64,000 nt of DNA from JBGPTK01 sp963797765 (GCA_963797765.1 CAWCQU010000003.1:1054001-1118000), one strand, 5' to 3'. Positions 53,855-62,166 are shown, counted from the stretch's first letter. The notes: generated by a model from the letters alone, not told the origin. A program made the numbers and translations.

Positions 53855-55082
53855 GTTCACCTGCGAATACTTTTGGTTTGCATTTCATCGCGATTTCTTC
53901 TTGCGCCAGCCGCCGCGCTTCCGCATCCGCTGCCAGCACATCGTCCATATCGGCAAATGCGATTTTCGGCATCCGCTCAAGCACGGACTCGATCACGGCC
54001 GCGATTCCCGGGAACGGCAACCTTCCATCCAGGAAAGCCGCGATCGCTTCCTCGTCGGCGGCATTCAACGCACACGGTAATGCCCCGCCCTGCCGCGATG
54101 CCTCTCGCGCAAGCCGCAGGCATGGAAATTTCCGCCCCGGGACCTTGGCGAAGTCGAGTTTGCGCAAACGGGTCCAATCCAAGGCACAGTCGTTCGACGA
54201 AACCCGTTCTGGATAGGTTAGCGCATATTGGATGGGCATGCGCATATCAGTTGGTCCTAGCTGTGCCAGAACTGAACCATCCACAAACTCAACCATCGAG
54301 TGCACCGTGGACTGAGGGTGAATGACCACGTCAATCTGGTCCAACTCCATGCCAAACAACCATCGAGCCTCAATCACTTCGAAACCTTTATTCATCAGTG
54401 TTGCGGAATCGATGGTGATGCGCTTGCCCATCTTCCAATTTGGATGCGCCAAAGCCTGTTCCGGCGTCACGCCGCTCATTTTATTTGCAGGAGTCTTCCG
54501 GAATGGACCGCCCGATGCCGTCAGCACCAGCCGCTTCACTTCCGCACGTTGGCCCGCACGCAGGCATTGGTGGATCGCGTTGTGCTCGCTATCCACCGGC
54601 AGCAGCGCGACGTTTTTTTGCCGGGCCGCCTGCGTCACCAATTCACCCGCCGCTACAAGTACTTCCTTATTTGCAAGCGCGATGGTCTTACCCAGCTTTA
54701 CAGCGGCGTAGGTTGCAGGCAGTCCCACCACTCCCACAGCGGCCGAGACTACAATTTCAGCGGCGGGATCGGTCGCCACACGATCCATCCCTTCCCGCCC
54801 AAATAAAAGCTCCGGAAGCGGATCGACGCCTGCCGCTCGCAATCGCTCGCGCAGTTCCTGGATATCTTGCTCGTTGGCCACCGAGACGACTTTGGGGTGA
54901 TGGCGCGTGGCCTGTTCCGCCGCCAACGCGATATTCGAACCTGCTGCGATTGCCGCGATCGTGAAGCGTCCCGGCAGGGACTCCACTACGTTCAGGCACT
55001 GCCGCCCAATTGAACCGGTTGAACCCAGGATGGAAATTGTTTTCAAGCTATCCGTGACCCCGCCATGCCCACCATCCAACAT
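53841..55082 (-). CDS. dxr: 1-deoxy-D-xylulose-5-phosphate reductoisomerase
   Basis: Second enzyme of the MEP isoprenoid pathway, NADPH-dependent. Signatures: ISILGSTGSIGRQCLNVVE, TIALANKEVLVAAGELV, LLPVDSEHNAIHQCL, LTASGGPFR, ITIDSATLMNKGFEVIEARWLFG and DVVIHPQSTVHSMVEF. 413 residues from ATG 55082, which lies inside the end of cdsA. The family N-terminus would fit TTG 55046 even better, giving a 401-residue protein one base after the cdsA stop. It supplies isoprenoid precursors for UppS and menaquinone. Confidence 0.95.
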   Translation of the reverse strand: MLDGGHGGVTDSLKTISILGSTGSIGRQCLNVVESLPGRFTIAAIAAGSNIALAAEQATRHHPKVVSVANEQDIQELRERLRAAGVDPLPELLFGREGMDRVATDPAAEIVVSAAVGVVGLPATYAAVKLGKTIALANKEVLVAAGELVTQAARQKNVALLPVDSEHNAIHQCLRAGQRAEVKRLVLTASGGPFRKTPANKMSGVTPEQALAHPNWKMGKRITIDSATLMNKGFEVIEARWLFGMELDQIDVVIHPQSTVHSMVEFVDGSVLAQLGPTDMRMPIQYALTYPERVSSNDCALDWTRLRKLDFAKVPGRKFPCLRLAREASRQGGALPCALNAADEEAIAAFLDGRLPFPGIAAVIESVLERMPKIAFADMDDVLAADAEARRLAQEEIAMKCKPKVFAGEHGQD

Positions 55083-55917
55083 AACACCACACCACGGGAG
55101 CGGCAAAGATCAGGCTATCGATTCGGTCCAGCATTCCGCCATGCCCTGGCAGAATGGAGCCGGAATCCTTCGCGCCGGCGCTACGTTTGTAAGCCGATTC
55201 AAATAGGTCGCCCACCTGGCCTGCGATATTCGCAAGCGCCGCCACGATCAGCATGACGGTCAGATCGGTTTGCATCCAGTAGGAAAAGAGCAGCGCCACA
55301 AGCAACGCGCCGATCAGGTTTCCTGCCGCGCCTTCCCACGTTTTCTTGGGGCTCAGCAACGGCGCCATTTTCAGGCGGCCGATCGAGCGGCCCACAAAAT
55401 AAGCGGCCGTATCGCCAGCCCACACCAGGCACAATGTAAAGAGAACCAATTGCTTGCCCACGCGCACGGTTGCATCCACTCGCACCAGATAACTGAATGG
55501 AAGCGAAATGAAAAGCAACGCAGCCGCACTCGCCGCCGTCGACGGAAAAATCTCCGCGATCGGTCGCCGCGTCCCGAGGGCGATTGCGGCAACTCCCGCG
55601 ACAAAAATCAGCAAGACGCCTTCGACCGATAGATTTAAATCGCCCGCGTAGCGCACCACGTCGAGGCCATAGCCGAGAGAGTGGCGTTCCACTTGCCCAG
55701 CCGCCCACTGCGCATACAGCAACAGCAGGCTACAAACCGTGGTCCATCGCCAGTATCCCGGCAAGCCAATCTGCGAGCCCAGCCGGAAAAATTCGTAAAG
55801 CGCGGGAACCAAAATCAAAGCCGCGAGCGCCGCCACCAGGTAGGACGGCCCCCACCATACGGCGCCGACGACGATTGGGATGAGCACCAAAGCAGTGAGG
55901 AATCGCGCGCCAGTCAT
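55048..55917 (-). CDS. cdsA: Phosphatidate cytidylyltransferase
   Basis: Makes CDP-diacylglycerol from phosphatidate and CTP. A 289-residue polytopic protein with about eight TM segments. The C-terminal signature reads GDLFESAYKRSAGAKDSGSI, then LPGHGGMLDRIDSLIFAAPV, preceded by LSPKKTWEGAAGNLIGA. The start ATG 55917 opens with TGARFLTALVLIPI, as in the family. The gene before it (uppS) ends 170 bases upstream, with a repeat hairpin between. Confidence 0.95.
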   Translation of the reverse strand: MTGARFLTALVLIPIVVGAVWWGPSYLVAALAALILVPALYEFFRLGSQIGLPGYWRWTTVCSLLLLYAQWAAGQVERHSLGYGLDVVRYAGDLNLSVEGVLLIFVAGVAAIALGTRRPIAEIFPSTAASAAALLFISLPFSYLVRVDATVRVGKQLVLFTLCLVWAGDTAAYFVGRSIGRLKMAPLLSPKKTWEGAAGNLIGALLVALLFSYWMQTDLTVMLIVAALANIAGQVGDLFESAYKRSAGAKDSGSILPGHGGMLDRIDSLIFAAPVVWCYVGWWAWRGHG

Positions 55918-55967
55918 GCCGCCCGCCTGCCTGTGGAAACTCTGCGGGCTGGCGCGTTTCGTGTAGC

Positions 55968-55985
55968 GCCGCCCTTCAGGGCGGC
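55968..55985. repeat. Hairpin repeat GCCGCCC/GGGCGGC
   Basis: Perfect 7-bp arms around loop TTCA between uppS and cdsA. No T-run follows on either strand, so a terminator is unlikely. The neighbouring TGTAGCGCC resembles the TGTAGGGGCGC units at 60603, 60733 and 60812. Confidence 0.5.
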
Positions 55986-56088
55986 ATCCGCGACCAATGT
56001 CAGATTAGAACACTTCATCTGGTCCCACGCGATTGTCGTGTCTCCTAGGAAGCCGCGATCATTGATGGAAAAATAAAATTGTTCCATC

Positions 56089-56892
56089 TCAGCTCGCAGC
56101 ATGTCCGGATCTCGCGCGAGCGCTGCCCAACCCGCCATATCGCCGTTCACGTTTTTGGTAATCCACCAGGGCTTCCAGCAATCGCTCCCGCGTGAAGTCG
56201 GGCCACAACGTTTCGGTGACGTAAATTTCGGCATAGGCAATCTGCCAAAGCAGAAAATTGCTGACTCGCATTTCTCCGCTGGTGCGAATCAGCAAGTCCG
56301 GATCGGGAAGGCCCGCGGTGTAAAGATGATTGGAAATCGTTTGCTCGTCCACTTGAAACGCCGCCTGCCCATTTCGCCGCACCAAATCGAGGATGGAATT
56401 AAACGCATCCACAAGCTCGGCCCGCCCGCCATAATTCAGCGCCACCACCAGCCTCATTCCCGTATTTCGCGCCGTCAGCCGCATTCCGTGGTCGATATCT
56501 TCTTGAACGGCCTTCGGCAATTGCGAGGAACGGCCGATCACCAGCAAGCGAATGTTATTTTTGTGGATCGCGGGCAATTCGCGCCGCAGATATTGCCGCA
56601 GCAATTGCATCAGGAAAGCGACTTCCGCCTGGGGACGGCGCCAGTTCTCCAGCGAAAACGCGTATAAAGTGAGAGCGGGCACTTTCAGCCGCGCGCAGGT
56701 TTCGATAATCACGCGCGCCGCTTTCACGCCCGAACGATGCCCCGCCACGCGCGGCAAATGCCGCTTTTCGGCCCAGCGTCCGTTTCCATCCATTATGATT
56801 GCTAAATGTTGCGGCATCCGCTTGGGATCGAGCTGTTCGAGCAGGCGCGTTTCCGCCGGCCCGGCGGATTTGAGTAAATCGATATTTTTCAC
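56089..56892 (-). CDS. uppS: Isoprenyl transferase (undecaprenyl diphosphate synthase)
   Basis: Elongates farnesyl diphosphate with isopentenyl diphosphate to the lipid carrier for cell-wall precursors. 267 residues. Signatures: HLAIIMDGNGRWAEKRHLPRVAGHRSG (catalytic Asp), LTLYAFSLENWRRP, VALNYGGRAELVDA, LPDPDLLIRTSGEMRVSNFLLWQIAYAEIYV and TLWPDF. It starts at GTG 56892, with GGA nearby. It lies 68 bases downstream of the transporter operon and begins the lipid-pathway cluster. Confidence 0.95.
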   Translation of the reverse strand: MKNIDLLKSAGPAETRLLEQLDPKRMPQHLAIIMDGNGRWAEKRHLPRVAGHRSGVKAARVIIETCARLKVPALTLYAFSLENWRRPQAEVAFLMQLLRQYLRRELPAIHKNNIRLLVIGRSSQLPKAVQEDIDHGMRLTARNTGMRLVVALNYGGRAELVDAFNSILDLVRRNGQAAFQVDEQTISNHLYTAGLPDPDLLIRTSGEMRVSNFLLWQIAYAEIYVTETLWPDFTRERLLEALVDYQKRERRYGGLGSARARSGHAAS

Positions 56893-56960
56893 TCGGTTCC
56901 ACTCGGGGCAACTTCGTTCGGAAAATTAACACAGCAAAGTAAGGCGCGCAACCGCGCGCA

Positions 56961-58299
56961 TCACCGGAAGAGCAAAGCGCCGAGCCCCGCCACATCGCCG
57001 GGCCGGAATAACAGGGCATAGAGCACCACCAGAGTGAGCGCGATCATCGCAACGCTGGTGGCCCATGCGAAGAAATTGAATCCCCGGCTGTTTACAAATT
57101 CTCCCATCAATTCGCGCCGGTTGATCAGCAGCAACATAAAAATCAATACCACCGGCAGCCAAACTCCATTGGCCACCTGCGACAACACCAGCACTTTAAA
57201 CAGCGGCGCCCGCGGAATCAGGATCAAGCCCGCGCCAACCACAATCAATCCCGTGTACAAGCCGTAAAAAATCGGCGCATCCACCATCTTGTGATCGATC
57301 CCCGCCTCAAAACCCATTCCTTCGCAAATCACGTGCGCCGTGGAAAGCGGCAAAATCGATGCCGCAAACAGCGAAGCATTCAACAGTCCGAAAGCGAACA
57401 AGCTCGCGGCAAAGCGCCCCGCCACCGGCTTTAAGGCTTGTGCCGCCTCCGCGGCATCCGTGATGTGAATGCCCCGGGTGTGCAGCGTGGCCGCTGTACA
57501 GACGATGATGAAGAATACGATCACCATGCAACTGATGCTTCCCACCAGCACATCCAGCCGCGCGTGTTTATATTGCTTTGGGCCGACACGCTTTTCCACG
57601 AAGCCCGCCTGCAAATAGAAAAATTGCCACGGCGCGATGGTGGTGCCGATCAGCGCAGTCAGCAGAATTAAATACCCGGAATCGAAATGAGCGGAAGGCA
57701 GCACGGTTTCTTTCGCGGCGTACAGCCAATCCGGCTTGGCCAGAAGCGCGGATACGATGTAAGTCACATAAAACGCGCAGGCCACCAGGAAAATCTTTTC
57801 CACTTGCTTGTAGCTTCCGCGCACCACCAGCAACCACACGATAATCGCGGCCAGACGGCACGGAGATATATTTGCTGATCCCGAAAATCTCCATGGAAGC
57901 CGCAACGCCGGCAAATTCCGCCACCGTATTGCCCAAATCGACCACCAGCGCCGCCATCATCACGAAGAAAGTGGAACGGAATCCGAACTCCTCGCGAATC
58001 AAGTCGGAAAGCCCCTTCCCTGTCACCACGCCCATGCGCGCGCACATTTCTTCGCTGACGTACAGCGCGATGGTCATCGGAATCAGCGCCCACAGCAGCG
58101 TGTACCCGTATTGCGCCCCGGCCACGGAATAAATGGCGATTCCGCCTGCATCATTATCCACGTTCGACGTGATCAGCCCGGGCCCCACCACCGCCAGCAG
58201 CAGCGCCACCCGCTTCTGCCAGGGACGCACACGTTTCCGGATTCCCCTGGTGCGGCTGCGCCAGGCCCTCACCAATCCGGTTTCCCCCACCCAGTTCAT
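56961..58299 (-). CDS. Nramp-family metal transporter with altered metal-site motifs, one frameshift
   Basis: About 445 residues after removing one base near 57854 (SMEIFGISKYISVP then LAAIIVWLLVV). Eleven TM segments, as in Nramp. The TM1 motif, normally Asp-Pro-Gly-Asn, here reads VDNDAGGIAIYS (Asp50-Ala-Gly-Gly). The TM6 motif, normally Met-Pro-His, reads TIAPWQFFYLQ, so the metal-coordinating Met is Ala. Loss of that Met recalls the Nramp-related magnesium transporters. The ATG overlaps the stop of the PRC-MgtE_N-CBS gene (ATGA). Together with the leader upstream this suggests Mg2+ rather than Mn2+ or Fe2+ uptake; that is inference. Confidence 0.85.
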
Positions 58300-59537
58300 A
58301 ATTTCGCGCGCATCCTCTCGACCACGTCATCCACGGCAATGGCTCCAATCGGATGCCCTTCGTCATCCACCACGGCGAGGCTACGAAGATTATATTTATC
58401 GAAAATTTCGAACACTTCCTTGTCTTCCACGTTTGGGCCCACCGAAACTTCCGCGGCAATCCCCAGCGTTTTCATTTCATCTTCCGGCCCCGCCAGAAGC
58501 AATTTCGCCAATGGAACCGTGCCCGCCAACACGGACTCGCGATTCAGCAGGAAGATAGTGTCGAGCTGTTCCAGCGGGACTTCGTTGAAGCGGATGTAGT
58601 CGATCACCTCGCCGCGCGTAGCGTCTTCGGCCACCACCACAAATTCAGTGGTCATCATCCCGCCCGCGCTGTTCTCATCGAATTTCAGCAGTTCCCGCAC
58701 ATCTTGCGCGTCCTCCCGCGGCATTTCCCTCAATACATCCGCGGACATTTCCGGCGTCAACTCCGATAAAATATCAGCCGCTTCGTCCGGCGGCATTTCT
58801 TCCAAAATGCCGGCGGCCGTTTCGGTGTCGAGTTTCTCGACGATTTGTGTTTGCAGCCGTTTGTCCAGTTCCGCCAGCGCTTCCGCCGCTGTCTCTTCGT
58901 CCAACGAACTGATAATCGATTGCCGTTCGGCGGGCGACAGTTCCTCCATGATGTCCGCGAGATCGGCGGGATGCAGCTTGGCCAGCTTGTTCGACGTCAG
59001 ACGCAGCTTCACCCGCCGCAGTGGATCGGGTTCGATCAAGTTCACAAATTCCCACAAAATCACGCGCGGAGGCAATTTGTCCTGAATCCGCCGGATCACC
59101 GAAGGCGAAACAACTCCTTGCAGCAGCCGCCGCACGGCCCCTGGCAAACCCACATCCACTTGTGTCACCCGCATTTCCACGGTTCCGTTGGTGCGCTGCT
59201 CGCTCAAATCCACATCGTTGATCCGCACCACCTTGCGCCCGCTGGTGTCGATAATCTGCTGGTCCAGCAAGTCCTTTTGCACTGCCAGCCACGCTTCATT
59301 GGGGCGGTAAAGTTCGAGCGCTGATTCTTCGGTGTTGAGTTTGATCGTTCCCGGCGCGACAAAGCCGATCTGGTCGTAGCGCGCAATCAACGGCCGGTAT
59401 TGCCCCCGCCCGAGCAACAACCGCGCCACGCGATTCGGCTGGTCGGCCGGCTCGATGAACATTTCCTTCACTCGACCCACGAAATTGCCGTAGGAATCGT
59501 ACGTTTCTGCTCCAAGTATCTCGGTGGCGTGTAACAT
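58296..59537 (-). CDS. Soluble PRC-barrel/MgtE_N/CBS protein (no transport domain)
   Basis: A 413-residue cytoplasmic protein. Two PRC-barrel-like segments open it (about 5-80, EILGAETYDSYGNFVGRVKEMF; and 85-150, DTSGRKVVRINDVDL). The MgtE N-terminal superhelical domain follows (about 180-285, LHPADLADIMEELSPAERQSII, then repeats of EEMPPDEAADILSEL). A CBS pair ends it (about 290-413, SAGGMMTTEFVVVAEDAT and NLRSLAVVDDEGHPIGAI). In MgtE these domains sense cytoplasmic Mg2+ and gate the pore, but the MgtE membrane domain is absent here and the next gene is the transporter. It probably acts as the sensor subunit. Confidence 0.9.
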   Translation of the reverse strand: MLHATEILGAETYDSYGNFVGRVKEMFIEPADQPNRVARLLLGRGQYRPLIARYDQIGFVAPGTIKLNTEESALELYRPNEAWLAVQKDLLDQQIIDTSGRKVVRINDVDLSEQRTNGTVEMRVTQVDVGLPGAVRRLLQGVVSPSVIRRIQDKLPPRVILWEFVNLIEPDPLRRVKLRLTSNKLAKLHPADLADIMEELSPAERQSIISSLDEETAAEALAELDKRLQTQIVEKLDTETAAGILEEMPPDEAADILSELTPEMSADVLREMPREDAQDVRELLKFDENSAGGMMTTEFVVVAEDATRGEVIDYIRFNEVPLEQLDTIFLLNRESVLAGTVPLAKLLLAGPEDEMKTLGIAAEVSVGPNVEDKEVFEIFDKYNLRSLAVVDDEGHPIGAIAVDDVVERMRAKL

Positions 59538-59833
59538 TGCTCTCTCCCGCGGGGACGAGTGACGAGCCTTAGCGTCCTCCTATCCCCTAAAAACAAAAAT
59601 GCCCGAGGCCGGCAGATTTCCCGACCACGGGCCAGTAGCTCCCGCAGATTACCCTCGGTCGGCTCTTGCCTCCGCGCCCCTTGGCGGTCCCGTCACGCGG
59701 CCGGCGGCCGCGATGGAACCTTTTTCCATCCCCGTCTGGACCTTGCTGCACGGCCCAGACAGGCTCGAACTACCGGGTTCCGGGTTTGATGATGAATAAT
59801 CCATCGCGATACGCGCGCTCCGCTGAATGTGCG
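59538..59833 (-). promoter_or_regulatory. Long structured leader with terminator and competing helix (candidate riboswitch)
   Basis: The transcript from about 59833 to the ATG at 59537 is GC-rich and full of helices: GTCTGG/CCAGAC, GATGGAA/TTCCATC and GCGGCC/GGCCGC. Near the end GCCCGTGG pairs with CCTCGGGC and is followed by ATTTTTGTTTTT (to about 59588), a good terminator. An alternative helix, CCGACC with GGTCGG, overlaps the first arm, so the two exclude each other. This is the layout of a transcription-attenuating riboswitch. I could not match it to M-box or yybP-ykoY consensus sequences, so the ligand is open; Mg2+ is the natural guess from the genes. Confidence 0.6.
59588..59631 (-). 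terminator. Attenuator terminator in leader of cation-transport operon
   Basis: Minus-strand hairpin with arms GCCCGTGG and CCTCGGGC (one mismatch), an inner loop that can pair further, and a downstream run ATTTTTGTTTTT. It lies about 70 bases before the start codon. Confidence 0.6.
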
Positions 59834-59839
59834 AATCTC

Positions 59840-59868
59840 TTGTTAAGGTCATATCAAAACTTTGTCAA
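59840..59868 (-). promoter_or_regulatory. Promoter of the cation-transport operon
   Basis: On the minus strand TTGACA (59863-59868), exactly 17 bases, then TAACAA (59840-59845). The -35 box is perfect and the -10 moderate. It sits just after the CYTH gene's end and would start the structured leader near 59833. Confidence 0.6.
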
Positions 59869-59906
59869 GGAAAGACTGAAGTGAATCGCAATTATTTTTG
59901 ATTTTG

Positions 59907-60539
59907 TTACAAAGCAAAGACCATGTTGCCCAGCCGCTTGCCTTTTCGCCGGCATGCGTCGCGATAAATGCTCCAATAATTCGTCGTCAGGTAATCGCCG
60001 CGGCCATAACTAAGCATTCGCGCCGCGCGATCGATCGCGCGCCGCGGCCCTTCCAGTTCCACAAAGACTCCCACCGGCGTCTCGTCCAACTCCACCTGCA
60101 AGTTTCGCAGCCCCGGCAACCGGTAAAGGCTCCGCCGCTTTTCATAACGAAACGTTGGCCGCAATCCCAGTCCGTTTAAAATAAGCCGCAGTTTTTCAGG
60201 ATTCGGAATCTCGACTTCGCTTTCTTCCACAACTTTGTAGCGAGAAGCCTTTTTCTTCGCAGTTCCAGCGCCAGTCGGCCCTTTGTAGGTCAATATCCCG
60301 CGAGCCGGTTCCGCTTTCGGTCGCGTCGGCTTCCCGCCACGCCCCACGGGCCACTCCAGCCGCAGCCTCAGCAACCTTCCCGATCGCCGCATCCGGTTTT
60401 CAGCCGTATCAAACAACATATTGTGCTCAAACGCAGTTCGCACCCGCGTAGCCCGAAGCCGCGCAAGCTCCCGAATGATTTCGTGTACATCTGCAACCCG
60501 CAGCTTGATCTCAATCTCGTAATTCTTTCCGTTCTTCAT
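59907..60539 (-). CDS. CYTH-domain protein (class IV adenylate cyclase/thiamine triphosphatase fold)
   Basis: A 210-residue triphosphate-tunnel protein. The defining EXEXK motif appears as YEIEIKLRV at the N-terminus, followed by MLFDTAENRMRRSGRLLRLRLE, GILTYKGP, a basic KKKASRYK, EESEVEI, then YEKRRSLYRL and VELDETPVGVFVELEGP. These acidic and basic residues line the tunnel and bind Mg-triphosphate. Members include CyaB-type cyclases, thiamine triphosphatases and polyphosphatases; the sequence does not decide. It lies upstream of the transport operon, on the same strand, with its own transcription unit likely. Confidence 0.9.
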   Translation of the reverse strand: MKNGKNYEIEIKLRVADVHEIIRELARLRATRVRTAFEHNMLFDTAENRMRRSGRLLRLRLEWPVGRGGKPTRPKAEPARGILTYKGPTGAGTAKKKASRYKVVEESEVEIPNPEKLRLILNGLGLRPTFRYEKRRSLYRLPGLRNLQVELDETPVGVFVELEGPRRAIDRAARMLSYGRGDYLTTNYWSIYRDACRRKGKRLGNMVFAL

Positions 60540-60928
60540 TGCACTGCCTCATCCTTGAACCGATACTAACCGCAAATCCTTCGCCGGGACCACACTCGGT
60601 TCTGTAGGAGCGCCGCTTGTTTACCCTGCTCGCCCTGAGCCTCGAAGGGCTGCGCAATTTCCGCAACCCGATGGCCTTATTCAAGCCGTCCACATTCGTG
60701 GGCAAAATCTCGGTCCGGCGAGCAGTAGATTGTGTAGGGGCGCTGTTTGCTGCATCCGGTTTTGCGTCGCACCGCGATACCTTGCGCTCCAGCCGGGACG
60801 ACGCTCGGTTCTGTAGGGGCGCCTTCCATGGCCAAACAAGCTCCGACCAAACACAGCCAGATTTCAGTCTTTACGTAGCATGGTTCAAGGGATACACTGC
60901 GAAAAATCGCGGAGCTTGAAGGACCATT
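60540..60928. other. Gene-free stretch with direct repeats
   Basis: No credible gene on either strand. It contains two copies of a roughly 33-base element (60583-60615 and 60792-60824, differing at about four positions), both centred on CTCGGTTCTGTAGG, and a third partial TGTAGGGGCGC at 60733. The composition is unlike the flanking genes. Confidence 0.6.
60583..60824. repeat. Direct repeats around CTCGGTTCTGTAGG
   Basis: Copies at 60583-60615 and 60792-60824 begin GCCGGGAC and share CTCGGTTCTGTAGG, ending in AGCGCC or GGCGCC. A shorter unit, TGTAGGGGCGCTG, is at 60733. The spacing between the two full copies is 209 bases. Confidence 0.6.
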
Positions 60929-61359
60929 ATGAACATCCTGGGTGCGTCGTGTTGTATCTTTCTATGCTGCATGTGCTCGTGCCAGCCCGACTGGGATGCA
61001 CCGTCATGGCTGCTCGCTCCGTCGCAGCTTTATTCGGTGGAAGGGGTCGATTTGTACCGCTTGTATGGAACGTGAACTGGAAAGACGGCAAGGGAAACGG
61101 ACCCGTGGCGTTTGCGATGAAAGTGAAGGTGCCGGACCTGACGGTGCTTACGAAAATGAACGGAGGGGGCTTTTCCGGCAGCGCGGATACGCAAGATCAT
61201 TCTGTGCGAGGTGATGATCGAGTCGCATGGGTCGCGCGAAATGCCGGTGTGGGGGCCAATCTTCATCAAAGGTCGGAGCCGGGCATGGACCGAAGGGCGG
61301 TCCGAGTAGAGAATCTGGTGAAATATCTGGAGTCGATCCAGGTGAAGGGCAAGACGTGA
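60929..61359 (+). pseudogene. Decayed cytochrome c gene with lost heme motif
   Basis: AAGGA precedes ATG 60929. The first frame gives a Cys-rich lipoprotein-like signal (MNILGASCCIFLCCMCSC), then SQLYSVEGVDLYRLYGT and a TGA. Other frames continue the homology: KDGKGNGPVAFAMKVKVPDLTVLTKMNGGGFS, then VMIESHGSREMPVWGPIF, then RVENLVKYLESIQ. These are typical of c-type cytochromes of this phylum. At the expected heme site (Tyr-Cys-X-X-Cys-His-Gly-Lys-Asp-Gly) the sequence reads TATGGAACGTGAACTGG, so no CXXCH exists in any frame. At least three frame changes are needed. A relic. Confidence 0.7.
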
Positions 61360-61366
61360 GGCGTAT

Positions 61367-61669
61367 CGGTATTCGCTGCTGCTTTTCCTATTTGCCGGTG
61401 CTATGTGCGGGCGTTAATGATTTTCCTCCGGTGTCATCCGCCGACATGGACGTCTCATCGCTCAAGTCAGCGAAGAAGATTGTGGTGCCGTGGATTCTTG
61501 TTTCACAGTTCTGTTCAGCTCTGGCGAGAAGAAGCACGGCATCTCCGCCCACCTGTTTGGCAAACGGAGAAGCATTCGCAGGACTGTGTTCACGGTCGGA
61601 CACGATCCACGGTTGCTAGAGCTTGAAATGGAAGGGGACGATGCTTTCTATCATTCATTACCCGAATGA
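61367..61669 (+). pseudogene. Possible gene relic of unknown function
   Basis: Two frames look coding in succession. The first gives ADMDVSSLKSAKKIVV near 61443-61490. The second, from about 61490 to TGA 61667-61669, gives FSSGEKKHGISAHLFGKRRS and then VFTVGHDPRLLELEMEGDDA, ending YHSLPE. The second has a natural residue composition but no good start. I recognise no family. It may be a degraded secreted protein next to the cytochrome relic. Confidence 0.35.
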
Positions 61670-62166
61670 CTCGTTATAGCAGTGGAGTAAGAACAGCCCG
61701 CAACTTCGCATGAAATTTTCGTATGTCACTAACGGCTGATGTCTAGAACTGGGACGATGTCCAAAGGAGATTGTAGTGCATCGCGGTGGCAAAGTGACAG
61801 GCCTGGGACAACTACAGACCAGTTGCGAAGATGCCGCCTGTCAAGAGATGGAATTCTGGTGAATGCATTTCACGGCTCGCTTAGATAGAATAAACATCGC
61901 AGAGTACACGATGAAGTTGAGTCGCATCCGTGGGGCAGCGAGACCGGACGGCGGGTGCTAGTCGCTCCTCGTTAGTCGGATTACCGGAAACTGACATTCC
62001 AGTAAGTCCGCAACCCGCCGCCCGAGCTACGATAGCAATCGACGCCACAAGGGTAATCCTAAATTCAATCAGTCCCAACGTGCAGCTTCGTGCACCCTTT
62101 TGCTTTGCGGGTCGCGAAGGGACGAAACCACCGAGCCAACTCCCATGACAACCAACCACGCCATTA
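61670..62166. other. Intergenic region before mutS
   Basis: I see no credible gene, RNA or repeat here. Short open frames lack ribosome sites and recognisable motifs. The mutS promoter must lie in its right part, but no clear boxes stand out. Confidence 0.5.

Noticed and set aside
52805..54325. Plus-strand frame of 506 codons across rseP and dxr
   Set aside because: It spans two overlapping minus-strand genes with complete signatures; composition is shadow-like.
55914..56240. 108-codon minus-strand frame overlapping the uppS end
   Set aside because: It runs out of frame over the certain uppS C-terminus and a hairpin repeat; no motif or ribosome site.
6289..58299. Programmed +1 frameshifting as the cause of the extra bases
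   Set aside because: The sites share no slippery sequence, most lack a nearby in-frame stop as in prfB, and unrelated genes are affected. Error or decay is simpler.
59538..59833. Leader as a standard M-box or yybP-ykoY riboswitch
   Set aside because: The conserved strings I know for these classes are not found on the transcript strand. I keep it as unassigned and not as a named class.
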